A stretch of DNA of 5,869 nucleotides, from NCBI GenBank assembly GCA_947456995.1, contig CANGVB010000262.1, positions 1-5,869 on the forward strand, in the 5' to 3' direction. The position numbers and the translations under genes were made by a program. The notes below the pieces were generated by a model. It ran no database searches. It had not been told where the DNA came from and saw only the letters and a program-made list of their open reading frames with translations. This DNA is from Bryobacteraceae bacterium. Lineage in GTDB: Bacteria; Acidobacteriota; Terriglobia; Bryobacterales; Bryobacteraceae. Shown here piece by piece: positions 1 through 5,645 of this stretch; positions within the stretch are counted from its first letter, which is position 1; every line of letters begins with the position of its first letter.

Positions 1-105
1 CTGGCGATGATGAACATCCAGCTCAACGGCAAGGGCCTGGTTTCGGACGCGATCCGCCGGCCAAACATCCTCTACCGAATTCTTCTCGGGATCCTACCCT
101 TCTAA
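1..105 (+). CDS. flgH: Flagellar L-ring protein FlgH, C-terminal fragment
   Basis: Reading frame 1 is open from the first base to a TAA at 103-105 and encodes the last 34 residues of a protein whose start lies outside the window. The tail contains NGKGLVSDAIRRPN followed by a hydrophobic LYRILLGILPF end. This resembles the C-terminus of FlgH, the outer-membrane lipoprotein that forms the L-ring around the flagellar rod; the GKG block and the hydrophobic end are the parts that match. The stop codon overlaps the flgI start (TAATG), and flgH-flgI is the classical gene order, which strengthens the call. The lipobox and main beta domain are not visible, so the name rests on a short tail plus synteny. 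Confidence 0.8.
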   Translation: MAMMNIQLNGKGLVSDAIRRPNILYRILLGILPF

Positions 106-1211
106 TGAAACTACTCCTCATCATTCTGATTGCCCAATCGCTATTTGCAGCAGTGGATTCAAAGCCCATTCGGGTACGGGAACTTGTGGCGCTTGAAGGG
201 GCTCGCGACAACCAGCTACTTGGCTATGGCCTTGTAGTTGGACTCAATGGGACTGGCGACAAACGACAGACCTTTTTCTCATCGCAGAGCTTGGCAAGCA
301 TGCTCGACCGTATGGGAGTGCAAATCAACCCGACGGCAATCCTGGTACGCAACATTGCCGCTGTCATGGTGACAGCGACGTTGCCCGCCTACGCGCAGAA
401 TGGAACCAAGCTGGACGTTACAGTGGCCGCAATCGGTGACGCGCAAAACCTGCAGGGCGGCATATTGATCCAGACCTCGTTGCGTGGTGCTAATGGCAAG
501 GTATTTGCGGTGGCACAAGGACCCCTGGTGACCGGGGGCTTTGTCGCAGGCGGGCGAGGCAACCAACAGACCACCAATCACCCCACCGTTGGCCGAGTTA
601 TCAATGGTGGCATTATTGAAGCCGATGCTCCATCCATCTCACCGGGACAGGCTCTTAAACTACAACTCCTCAAGGCAGACTTCAGTACGGCGGCCCGCAT
701 CACGGCAGCGATCAACCGGAAGTTCCCTCGAGTGGCCGGGAAAGAAGCAGTGGCTTCAGCCCCCAACCCGGGCTTGGTAAATGTGCAAACGCCGGAAGAA
801 TTTCTTGGCAAGGAAGTTGAGTTTTACTCGATGATCGAAGAACTGGCCGTGCCCGTGGAGCGACTCTCAAAGGTTGTGATCAACGAGCGCACCGGTACAA
901 TTCTGATCGGCAAAGAGGTAAACCTGCGGCCGATTTCGATCCTCCATGGGCCTTTGTCGATCGATATATCCACTTCATTCATTACCTCTCAGCCGGAGCC
1001 ATTGAGTGGAGGAAAGACAGTCGTAACTCCACAGATTGGGGTTGGCGTAAAGGAAGACAAGGCGAAGTCGATTTCGCTGGGTGCGGGTGCAACGGTAGAT
1101 GAACTGGTGCAGGCGCTCAAGCAAATCGGCTCTACAGCGCGAGACGTCATCGCAATCCTGCAAGCTCTCAAGACGGCGGGAGCACTTGAAGCAGAATTGG
1201 AGATTTTATGA
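105..1211 (+). CDS. flgI: Flagellar P-ring protein FlgI
   Basis: This 368-residue protein is close to the usual FlgI length of about 365. FlgI is exported by Sec to the periplasm and polymerises into the P-ring, which with the L-ring forms the bushing for the flagellar rod. Residues 1-16 are a signal peptide (Lys2, a Leu/Ile-rich core, then AQSLFAA), with cleavage probably between residues 15 and 19. Family blocks follow: LEGARDNQLLGYGLVVGLNG (30-49), then GTGD; RNIAAVMVTATLPAYAQNG (82-100); the DAQNLQGG and VAQGPLVTGG blocks (112-145); NHPTVGRVINGGIIE (159-173). The C-terminus (LVQALKQIGSTARDVIAILQ, then ALKTAGALEAELEIL) is also typical. The ATG overlaps the flgH stop and no strong Shine-Dalgarno precedes it, which suggests translational coupling. 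The stop overlaps the flgJ start as ATGA. Nothing looks damaged. Confidence 0.97.
   Translation: MKLLLIILIAQSLFAAVDSKPIRVRELVALEGARDNQLLGYGLVVGLNGTGDKRQTFFSSQSLASMLDRMGVQINPTAILVRNIAAVMVTATLPAYAQNGTKLDVTVAAIGDAQNLQGGILIQTSLRGANGKVFAVAQGPLVTGGFVAGGRGNQQTTNHPTVGRVINGGIIEADAPSISPGQALKLQLLKADFSTAARITAAINRKFPRVAGKEAVASAPNPGLVNVQTPEEFLGKEVEFYSMIEELAVPVERLSKVVINERTGTILIGKEVNLRPISILHGPLSIDISTSFITSQPEPLSGGKTVVTPQIGVGVKEDKAKSISLGAGATVDELVQALKQIGSTARDVIAILQALKTAGALEAELEIL
1199..1202 (+). promoter_or_regulatory. Shine-Dalgarno of flgJ
   Basis: GGAG lies inside the last codons of flgI, 5 nt before the flgJ ATG. It fixes that ATG as the start and, with the ATGA overlap, indicates coupled translation. Confidence 0.65.
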
Positions 1212-1498
1212 AGATTGAAGCTGGCACGTTTGCTCCGCTATCGCTCGAGAAGGCTACGGCAACTAAGCCAGGCGCCTCGAAAGAGTTGATGGCGGCGCTG
1301 GAAGACTTTGAGGCGATGTTTGCAGCAACGCTGCTGCGCACGGCGCGAGAGGAAAATGGCAAAAGCTGGCTGGGTGGGGAATCGAGCCCTGGCGGGGATG
1401 GGATTATGGATTTTGCCGAGCAGAACATTGCCAAAGCAATGGCCAAGCAAGGCGCGTTTGGCATCGCCAAAACGCTGTCGAAATCGCTAACCCGCTAG
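1208..1498 (+). CDS. flgJ: FlgJ-type rod-binding protein, single-domain form
   Basis: This 96-residue protein matches only the N-terminal rod-binding domain of enteric FlgJ. The core is LEDFEAMFAATLLRTAR (31-47), a Gly-rich linker (GGESSPGGDGIMD, 56-68), then EQNIAKAMAKQGAFGIAKTL (71-90). The pattern of DFEAMF, Met/Asp after a glycine linker and a final small-residue helix is characteristic. In the family this domain acts in the periplasm as a rod assembly factor. The peptidoglycan-hydrolase (glucosaminidase) domain of enteric FlgJ is absent, as in many non-enteric bacteria, so another enzyme must open the wall. The start is supported by GGAG at 1199-1202, 5 nt before the ATG, and by the ATGA overlap with flgI. 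Its 3' end overlaps fliS on the other strand by 12 bp. Confidence 0.88.
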   Translation: MKIEAGTFAPLSLEKATATKPGASKELMAALEDFEAMFAATLLRTAREENGKSWLGGESSPGGDGIMDFAEQNIAKAMAKQGAFGIAKTLSKSLTR

Positions 1499-1930
1499 GT
1501 CGAAGCCAGTGACTGGCTCAGCACCAGAAACAGCACCGGATACGGGCGCAATCTCGCGCCAGGCCGAATGCAAATCGACGAGGAGCTGACGGACTTCAAC
1601 GAGAGGCTCGGGAATCTGTTGGGCATGGGCCTCGGTGAGCTTGGCGAGCATATAGTCATAGAGCAAGCCTAGACGGGCAGCGAAATCGCCACCTTTCTTT
1701 CTGTCGAGGCTCTCAGTTAACTCGACCAGGATGCCCTGAGCACGGGCCACAGCCCGGCCACGAGCGAGGATGTCACCTCGCTTGAGGAAGATCTGCGCCT
1801 GCTCAACAGCCTGGATTGCACCCTCGTAGAGGATGCATGTGAGCTCAAGCGGAGTGGCTTGTTCTACACGCTGCTGCTGGTAGTTCTGCTCTGTCTCTAA
1901 GTATCCCTGGGGCGAAACGTATGTCGTCAT
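1487..1930 (-). CDS. fliS: Flagellar export chaperone FliS
   Basis: This 147-residue, mostly helical protein matches FliS, the cytosolic chaperone that binds the C-terminus of flagellin and keeps it unpolymerised until export. The diagnostic N-terminal region is YLETEQ (10-15), then VEQATPLELTCILYEGAIQ (22-40), the family's ATPLELxxxLYEGAI signature. It is followed by the helix with ELTESLD (70-76), GGDFAARLGLLYDYM (80-94) and a C-terminal LVDLHSAWREI helix (117-127). Residues 129-147 form a Ser/Gly/Ala/Val tail that makes the protein somewhat longer than a typical FliS. The ATG at 1930 has only a weak AGAAG upstream. The gene lies 90 bp downstream of flaG on the same strand. Its stop is inside the 3' end of the convergent flgJ. 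Confidence 0.93.
   Translation of the reverse strand: MTTYVSPQGYLETEQNYQQQRVEQATPLELTCILYEGAIQAVEQAQIFLKRGDILARGRAVARAQGILVELTESLDRKKGGDFAARLGLLYDYMLAKLTEAHAQQIPEPLVEVRQLLVDLHSAWREIAPVSGAVSGAEPVTGFDLAG
1504..1518. other. Short perfect inverted repeat in the flgJ/fliS convergent end
   Basis: AGCCAG-TGA-CTGGCT is a 6-bp perfect stem with a 3-nt loop. It begins 5 bp after the flgJ stop and lies inside the tail-coding end of fliS. No run of T follows on either strand, so it does not look like a classic intrinsic terminator. It could be a weak transcript-end structure or chance. Confidence 0.3.
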
Positions 1931-1944
1931 TGCTTCTGAGGTTC

Positions 1945-1971
1945 TTATCGGTTCAGGCGGAGGAATCTAGA
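1945..1971 (-). promoter_or_regulatory. Possible second FliA (sigma-28) promoter upstream of fliS
   Basis: On the minus strand ACCGATAA (1952-1945) carries the full CCGATAA core of the FliA -10 element (consensus GCCGATAA). Fifteen bases further upstream is TCTA, a poor match to the TAAA -35. Transcription would start about 7-8 nt before the fliS ATG, giving a very short leader. The core is the same CCGATAAG octamer found before flaG, which raises interest, but the -35 is weak. Confidence 0.4.
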
Positions 1972-2020
1972 GATAAATCAGATTGGGCCCGGAATGCGAA
2001 CAATGCAGAGACCGGACAAG

Positions 2021-2323
2021 TCACAGCCCGGACAATTCACGGTAGTAGCGGGCCCGCTCGACAACATCCTTGCCGGGAAACTGCTGGACCACCTCACCGC
2101 TATCACGATCCACAATCTGAACAATGCTCTGCCTGGTCTCGCGATCATAGGAAATATTGAGGCCGCGGTTGGGCAAATTGAGTTGGGGCAGATCCAGTTC
2201 TTTCACCGCTGCGAGCACAGCCCGCTTGTCTGAAGCCTCCAGGCGAGCTTCCGGACTCGCACTAGCAACAGTATCCGCTGCGGGTACTTGAGCGGATATG
2301 CCAGCAACATCTCCTACATTCAT
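2021..2323 (-). CDS. flaG: FlaG family flagellar protein
   Basis: This 100-residue protein has a low-complexity Ala/Ser-rich N-terminus (1-30) followed by a FlaG domain. The signature runs LNISYDRETRQSIVQIVD (55-72), then DSGEVVQQFPGKDVVE (74-89). It matches the family pattern of a beta strand with Asp/Glu, a V-D-xx-(T/S)GEV(I/V)-x-Q-(I/F)P hairpin, and a C-terminal helix. FlaG proteins are linked to filament length or cap function in several bacteria, but their mechanism is poorly known. AGGTGA lies about 5 nt before the ATG. A near-consensus sigma-28 promoter lies upstream, consistent with late flagellar expression. fliS follows after 90 bp. The usual middle gene of flaG-fliD-fliS is missing here. 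Confidence 0.88.
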   Translation of the reverse strand: MNVGDVAGISAQVPAADTVASASPEARLEASDKRAVLAAVKELDLPQLNLPNRGLNISYDRETRQSIVQIVDRDSGEVVQQFPGKDVVERARYYRELSGL

Positions 2324-2419
2324 GGTTCACCTACTGTAAATACGCCAAAGCACGCAGCATGAGGCCTGAGCCCGAGAGCTCAAACGACACCTAAGTAAAA
2401 CTTCGACTGTCTTTGTGTA
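2324..2419 (-). promoter_or_regulatory. Presumed flaG 5' leader with small hairpin and a duplicated SD-like block
   Basis: This is the untranslated stretch between the predicted sigma-28 start and the flaG ATG. On the minus strand it holds TGAGC-TCTCGG-GCTCA, a 5-bp stem with a 6-nt loop (about 2366-2381). It also has two similar blocks, TTTAC-TT-AGGTG (about 2389-2400) and TTTAC-AGT-AGGTG (about 2329-2341). The second block supplies the flaG Shine-Dalgarno. I recognise no known riboswitch here. Confidence 0.3.
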
Positions 2420-2425
2420 CCAAAC

Positions 2426-2452
2426 TTATCGGAGAGCTTAAGAAGAACTTGA
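2426..2452 (-). promoter_or_regulatory. FliA (sigma-28) promoter of flaG
   Basis: On the minus strand the sequence reads TCAAGTTC, 11 nt, TCCGATAA. The FliA consensus is TAAAGTTT, 11 nt, GCCGATAA. The extended -35 matches 6 of 8 positions, the -10 matches 7 of 8, and the spacing is exactly as expected. The element sits just after the nuoB stop and would start a transcript near 2419, leaving a leader of about 95 nt before flaG. Position, strand and target gene class all fit late flagellar control. This is a visual match to the enterobacterial consensus; the host's own consensus is unknown. Confidence 0.72.
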
Positions 2453-2457
2453 AGGAA

Positions 2458-3006
2458 TTATGCGAGATTCAGCGTTTTGAGCAGGGAGCCCTGCTCCTTC
2501 TGGATTTTTTCCTGCAACAGCATGAGCGCATAGATGAGTTGTTCGGGGCGAGGCGGGCAGCCCGGCACATAAACATCGACGGGAATCACCTGATTGACGG
2601 GCACGAGTGCATAGTTGCTGAAGACGCCGGTGGAGGTGGCGCAGGCACCCATTGAGATGACCCATTTCGGCTCGGGCATCTGCTGGTAAAGCTGGCGGGC
2701 TACGGGTGCCATCTTGTTGGACAAGCGGCCGGCAATGATCATCAAATCGGACTGACGGGGAGAACCGCGGAAGACTTCTGCGCCGAAGCGTGAGATGTCA
2801 TAGCGGGAGGCACTCATCGCCATCATCTCAATGGCGCAGCAGGCGAGACCGAAGGTCATCGGCCAGATCGAGTTCTTGCGTGCCCAGTTAATGGCACTGT
2901 CGAGGGTGGTGGTGATGATACCGTCGCCGTCGTTGCCCGAGAACTCCTGATCCACACGGGTAAACAAATCCGCTGGTTGAGCGCCGAGATTAGTACGATT
3001 CTCCAT
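2458..3006 (-). CDS. nuoB: NADH-quinone oxidoreductase subunit B (NuoB)
   Basis: This complete 182-residue protein matches NuoB, the peripheral-arm subunit of respiratory complex I that carries the N2 4Fe-4S cluster and passes electrons to quinone. All four cluster cysteines are present: Cys56 and Cys57 in [10 protein letters not shown], Cys122 in [10 protein letters not shown], and Cys150 in VPGCPPRPE. Other family blocks are [13 protein letters not shown] (41-53), [20 protein letters not shown] (68-87) and [11 protein letters not shown] (112-122). An in-frame TAG lies upstream with no other start codon between, so the ATG at 3006 is the first possible start. The gene is isolated: flaG lies downstream and malQ diverges upstream. 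It may be an outlying complex I gene or a paralogue of one in a main nuo operon elsewhere; the cysteines argue for a working protein. Confidence 0.96.
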   Translation of the reverse strand: MENRTNLGAQPADLFTRVDQEFSGNDGDGIITTTLDSAINWARKNSIWPMTFGLACCAIEMMAMSASRYDISRFGAEVFRGSPRQSDLMIIAGRLSNKMAPVARQLYQQMPEPKWVISMGACATSTGVFSNYALVPVNQVIPVDVYVPGCPPRPEQLIYALMLLQEKIQKEQGSLLKTLNLA

Positions 3007-3052
3007 GCTGACATTATCCCATGCTTCCTAGAATAGAGAAGGAGCACTCTTT
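3007..3052. promoter_or_regulatory. Divergent nuoB/malQ intergenic region with candidate -10 elements
   Basis: Only 46 bp separate the two starts. On the minus strand GATAAT (3018-3013) resembles a sigma-70 -10 and would start transcription at or next to the nuoB ATG. Its -35 is weak (3 of 6 at best). On the plus strand TAGAAT (3029-3034) is preceded by CTGACA (3008-3013) with a short 15-nt spacer, and would start just inside the malQ Shine-Dalgarno. nuoB has SD-like TAGGAAG only 17 nt before its ATG, which is too far. These are eye matches; the true promoters could lie inside the neighbouring coding regions. Confidence 0.3.
3038..3044 (+). promoter_or_regulatory. Strong Shine-Dalgarno that fixes a CTG start for malQ
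   Basis: GAAGGAG lies 8 nt before CTG at 3053-3055. No ATG, GTG or TTG occurs in the malQ frame between the upstream stop (TAG at 3029-3031) and TTG at 3116, and that TTG lacks a well-placed Shine-Dalgarno. This site is the main reason for placing the malQ start at 3053. Confidence 0.65.
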
Positions 3053-5155
3053 CTGAACGATCACGATTCTCAATCCGGGGCTGGCGCAGGTCTCGCCCAA
3101 AGACTTGGCCTTGAGTTGCAATACCAGACCATCTGGGGGCACCAGCGGCACGTCGATCCGGCAACGGCAAACGCCATCATCCACTCGATCACCGGGCAGG
3201 AGATATCGATTCAAGACGAAGGGCAAATCGCGGCTTACATCGAAGCCGATGAGGCTCGAGCTGTGGCAAAGCTGGTAAGGACAGAGACGCTGGTGGAAAG
3301 CGTAAACGCGCCGCTCGGGCAGCTCGAGCTGCAGCTCAGGCCCGAAGAACAAACAGCCCCGCCGACCTTGGAGATTGAATGGGAAAACGGCTCCCGGACG
3401 ATTTGCCCGCTTGGCGACGAAAGCCTTCGAGGTCTCGCTACTGCCGGGTATCACTGGCTCACTTTGAAGACAAGCGAAAGGGCGCAGCGCATCCGCTGGA
3501 TATTGGCGCCGGATCAATGTTACTTCCCTTCTCTTGAGCGGCCGGCCAACGGCATCAACTGCTTTTTGCCGTCTTTGCGCAGCGAGCGAAACTGGGGGGC
3601 GGGCGATCTGAGCGACCTGCGCGACTTTGCGAGGCGTCTGGCCGGGCACGCCCGGCTCGACTTCATCGCACTCAACCCGCTCCACGCGATTCACAACCGC
3701 ACGCCTTACAACACCAGCCCCTATCTTCCCTTGAGTATCTTCACTCATAACCTGCTTTATCTGGACATTGAAGCCGTTCCTGAATTCGCCCGTTCCACCG
3801 TTGCCAGGCAGATCGCCGCAAGTAGGCAGTTTCAGAATCAACTGGCAAAGCTGAGAGCTTCGGAATTTGTCGAGTATGAAGAGGTGGCCAGGCTCAAGAC
3901 CTTCTTTCTGCTTCTGCTCTATCGCGAATATAGACGCGGCTCGCGCGAGGAACTCGATCAGTACAGAGCGTCGCGGGGGCCGTGGCTGGAAAACTATTGC
4001 ACCTATATGGCCTTTGATCGCTACTTTCACAAGCGTAATCCGGATGTGTGGCACTGGCAGCAATGGGCTTCAGAGTATCGGCTCCCTGGTAGTGATGAGA
4101 GCCTGTCGCTTAAGACGCGACTGGCTCGTCAAGTCGACTTCTATGCATTTGTTGAGATGCGCCTCGAGCAACAGCTTGCAGCCACGCAGGAGTATCTGGT
4201 TGAGGCCGGTTATCCGCTTGGGCTTTATCATGATCTTGCTCTGGCAACAGACCGGGTTGGGGCCGACTATTGGGCCTATCAGGAGCTGTTTGCTCCTCGC
4301 GTGCGGGTAGGTTCGCCACCAGACGATTTCAACGAGAATGGCCAGGATTGGGGCTTTCCTGCGCTTCATCCACAGCGTCATGCCGATTCCGGCTATGAAT
4401 ACTTTATTGAATCGATCCGCTGTGCGGCAAGGCACGGAGGCACCATACGCCTGGACCATGTGATGCGCCTTGCCCGTCTGTACTGGATCCCGGATCAGAT
4501 GAGTGCCCGGGATGGAGCCTATGTTCGGGACCACTTTGAAGACTTAATGCGAATCCTCGCACTCGAAAGCCAGCGAAACCAATTTATTGTGGTGGGTGAA
4601 GACCTCGGTACTGTTCCTGACTACTTCCGAAAGGCACTCGACCAATTTCGAATTCTCAGTTATCGACTCATTCTTTTTGAGCGCAACGGGGACAGCTTCA
4701 GGTCTGCAGTGGACTACCCGGGCGACGCTATTGCTTCATTTACGACTCACGACCTACCGACCTTTGATGGCTGGTTGACCGGGGTTGATCTTGAGTCGCG
4801 GGTAACCACAGGTATGCTGCCTGCTTCTGAACTCGAGCCCTCGCAACAGGCTCGCACGCATGCGCTGGCAAGACTTCGCGAGGCATTTCATCTCAGCCCT
4901 GAGGAAGCAAACCCGCAGGTGTTCTTCGCGGCACTGTGCCGTTTCCTGTCCAATACCCGGTCACAACTACGTCTACTCAACCTTGAGGAACTTAGCGGCG
5001 AGCGGGAGCAACAGAACCTGCCGGGCACGACGAGCGAGGCACCAAACTGGCGGCGGCGCGTCGGGCAGCCACTGGAATGCTTGTTCAACGAGCCCGGTTT
5101 CCGGCGTCGCCTTGAAATCTATGCGGACTCGCTGGGGCAGGAGAAGCAGCAATGA
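3053..5155 (+). CDS. malQ: 4-alpha-glucanotransferase (amylomaltase, GH77)
   Basis: From the CTG start this encodes about 700 residues, close to the 694 of E. coli MalQ; numbering here uses that start. MalQ is a cytosolic enzyme that moves alpha-1,4-glucan chains between maltooligosaccharides in maltose and glycogen metabolism. The catalytic set is intact: nucleophile Asp468 in [17 protein letters not shown], acid/base Glu516 in [10 protein letters not shown], and transition-state Asp567 in TTHDLPT. Also visible are [11 protein letters not shown] (179-189), [10 protein letters not shown] (219-228), [18 protein letters not shown] (390-407), [19 protein letters not shown] (422-440) and NWRRR (665-669). 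Residues before about 165 form the N-terminal region of the long E. coli-type enzymes. The segment from 3092 ([16 protein letters not shown]) aligns with the E. coli N-terminus, so a start at TTG 3116 would cut conserved sequence. The 3' end overlaps dtd by ATGA. Confidence 0.95.
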   Translation: MNDHDSQSGAGAGLAQRLGLELQYQTIWGHQRHVDPATANAIIHSITGQEISIQDEGQIAAYIEADEARAVAKLVRTETLVESVNAPLGQLELQLRPEEQTAPPTLEIEWENGSRTICPLGDESLRGLATAGYHWLTLKTSERAQRIRWILAPDQCYFPSLERPANGINCFLPSLRSERNWGAGDLSDLRDFARRLAGHARLDFIALNPLHAIHNRTPYNTSPYLPLSIFTHNLLYLDIEAVPEFARSTVARQIAASRQFQNQLAKLRASEFVEYEEVARLKTFFLLLLYREYRRGSREELDQYRASRGPWLENYCTYMAFDRYFHKRNPDVWHWQQWASEYRLPGSDESLSLKTRLARQVDFYAFVEMRLEQQLAATQEYLVEAGYPLGLYHDLALATDRVGADYWAYQELFAPRVRVGSPPDDFNENGQDWGFPALHPQRHADSGYEYFIESIRCAARHGGTIRLDHVMRLARLYWIPDQMSARDGAYVRDHFEDLMRILALESQRNQFIVVGEDLGTVPDYFRKALDQFRILSYRLILFERNGDSFRSAVDYPGDAIASFTTHDLPTFDGWLTGVDLESRVTTGMLPASELEPSQQARTHALARLREAFHLSPEEANPQVFFAALCRFLSNTRSQLRLLNLEELSGEREQQNLPGTTSEAPNWRRRVGQPLECLFNEPGFRRRLEIYADSLGQEKQQ
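5139..5143 (+). promoter_or_regulatory. Shine-Dalgarno of dtd
   Basis: AGGAG inside the last codons of malQ lies 8 nt before the dtd ATG. It supports that start and translation from the malQ message. Confidence 0.6.
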
Positions 5156-5601
5156 GGGCAATCGTACAGCGTGTTCTGTCAGCCAGTGTGAGGGTGGAAG
5201 GGGAATCGATCTCTTCGATTGGGCCGGGATTACTGGTGCTAGCGGCGGTGGGGAAAGGAGATACAGAATCCGATATCTCGATGATGGCCAACAAACTCTG
5301 TGACCTTCGTATTTTTGAGGACAGTGACGGCAAAATGAACCTCAATGTCTCGCAAATTGGCGGGGCTATTCTTCTGGTGAGTCAATTTACTCTTTACGGT
5401 GATGTACGCAAGGGGAACCGGCCTTCATTTGACGGAGCTGAATTACCGGCCGAGGCGCAGCGGCTGTTTGAGCAACTGGTATCCAAAGTCAGAGAGCGGG
5501 AGCTTCCGGTAAGCACTGGAAAGTTTCGAGCTCATATGGAAGTGTCCTTGATCAATGACGGTCCTGTTACCATATTGCTCGATTCCAAAAAGTTATTCTG
5601 A
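5152..5601 (+). CDS. dtd: D-aminoacyl-tRNA deacylase (DTD)
   Basis: This complete 149-residue protein has the standard DTD length of about 145-150. DTD removes D-amino acids (and glycine mischarged on tRNA-Ala) from tRNA and so protects translation. It starts with the typical [17 protein letters not shown]. Both active-site motifs are intact: SQFTLYGD at 77-84, with the conserved Thr80, and NDGPVT at 135-140, whose Gly137-Pro138 corresponds to the family's Gly-cisPro element. [10 protein letters not shown] (87-96) and [20 protein letters not shown] (120-139) are also characteristic. The start overlaps the malQ stop (ATGA), so the two are probably co-transcribed, though no functional link between them is known. 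No sign of damage. Confidence 0.97.
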   Translation: MRAIVQRVLSASVRVEGESISSIGPGLLVLAAVGKGDTESDISMMANKLCDLRIFEDSDGKMNLNVSQIGGAILLVSQFTLYGDVRKGNRPSFDGAELPAEAQRLFEQLVSKVRERELPVSTGKFRAHMEVSLINDGPVTILLDSKKLF

Positions 5602-5645
5602 TATGCTGTGGACAAGCAGTAACAAAAAAATAATAAGGATTCAAC
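5602..5645 (+). promoter_or_regulatory. A-rich leader and Shine-Dalgarno of the right-edge gene
   Basis: This 44-bp gap contains a run of seven A (5624-5630), then AAGGA (5635-5639) 6 nt before the ATG at 5646. An A-rich leader with a well-spaced Shine-Dalgarno suggests efficient translation. TATGCT (5602-5607) faintly resembles a -10, but I see no matching -35. No terminator for dtd is visible, so read-through is possible. Confidence 0.45.

Noticed and set aside
1921..2233. Plus-strand open frames opposite flaG and the fliS upstream region
   Set aside because: The minus strand carries clear FlaG and FliS signatures and a matching promoter. The plus-strand products are low-complexity with no recognisable motif, despite a GGAGGA stretch near 1959.
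2324..2457. Possible c-di-GMP or other known riboswitch in the flaG leader
   Set aside because: Neither strand shows the conserved loops of the c-di-GMP class I element or of another riboswitch I know; only a 5-bp hairpin is visible.
2413..2655. Plus-strand open frame opposite the nuoB 3' end
   Set aside because: It is antisense to conserved NuoB sequence, including the Cys150 motif, and has no family resemblance.
3014..4063. 349-codon open frame on the minus strand inside malQ
   Set aside because: It lies wholly opposite the well-supported malQ coding frame, its product is an Arg/Pro-rich string with no recognisable family, and malQ shows full catalytic conservation. It is a shadow of codon bias.
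5267..5274. TCCGATAT inside dtd as a sigma-28 -10 element
   Set aside because: The position 15 nt upstream is GGGG instead of TAAA, it lies within a conserved coding region, and no flagellar gene follows.
5602..5645. Intrinsic terminator after dtd
   Set aside because: The only inverted repeat is a 4-bp TGCT/AGCA pair, and it is followed by A rather than T on the coding strand.
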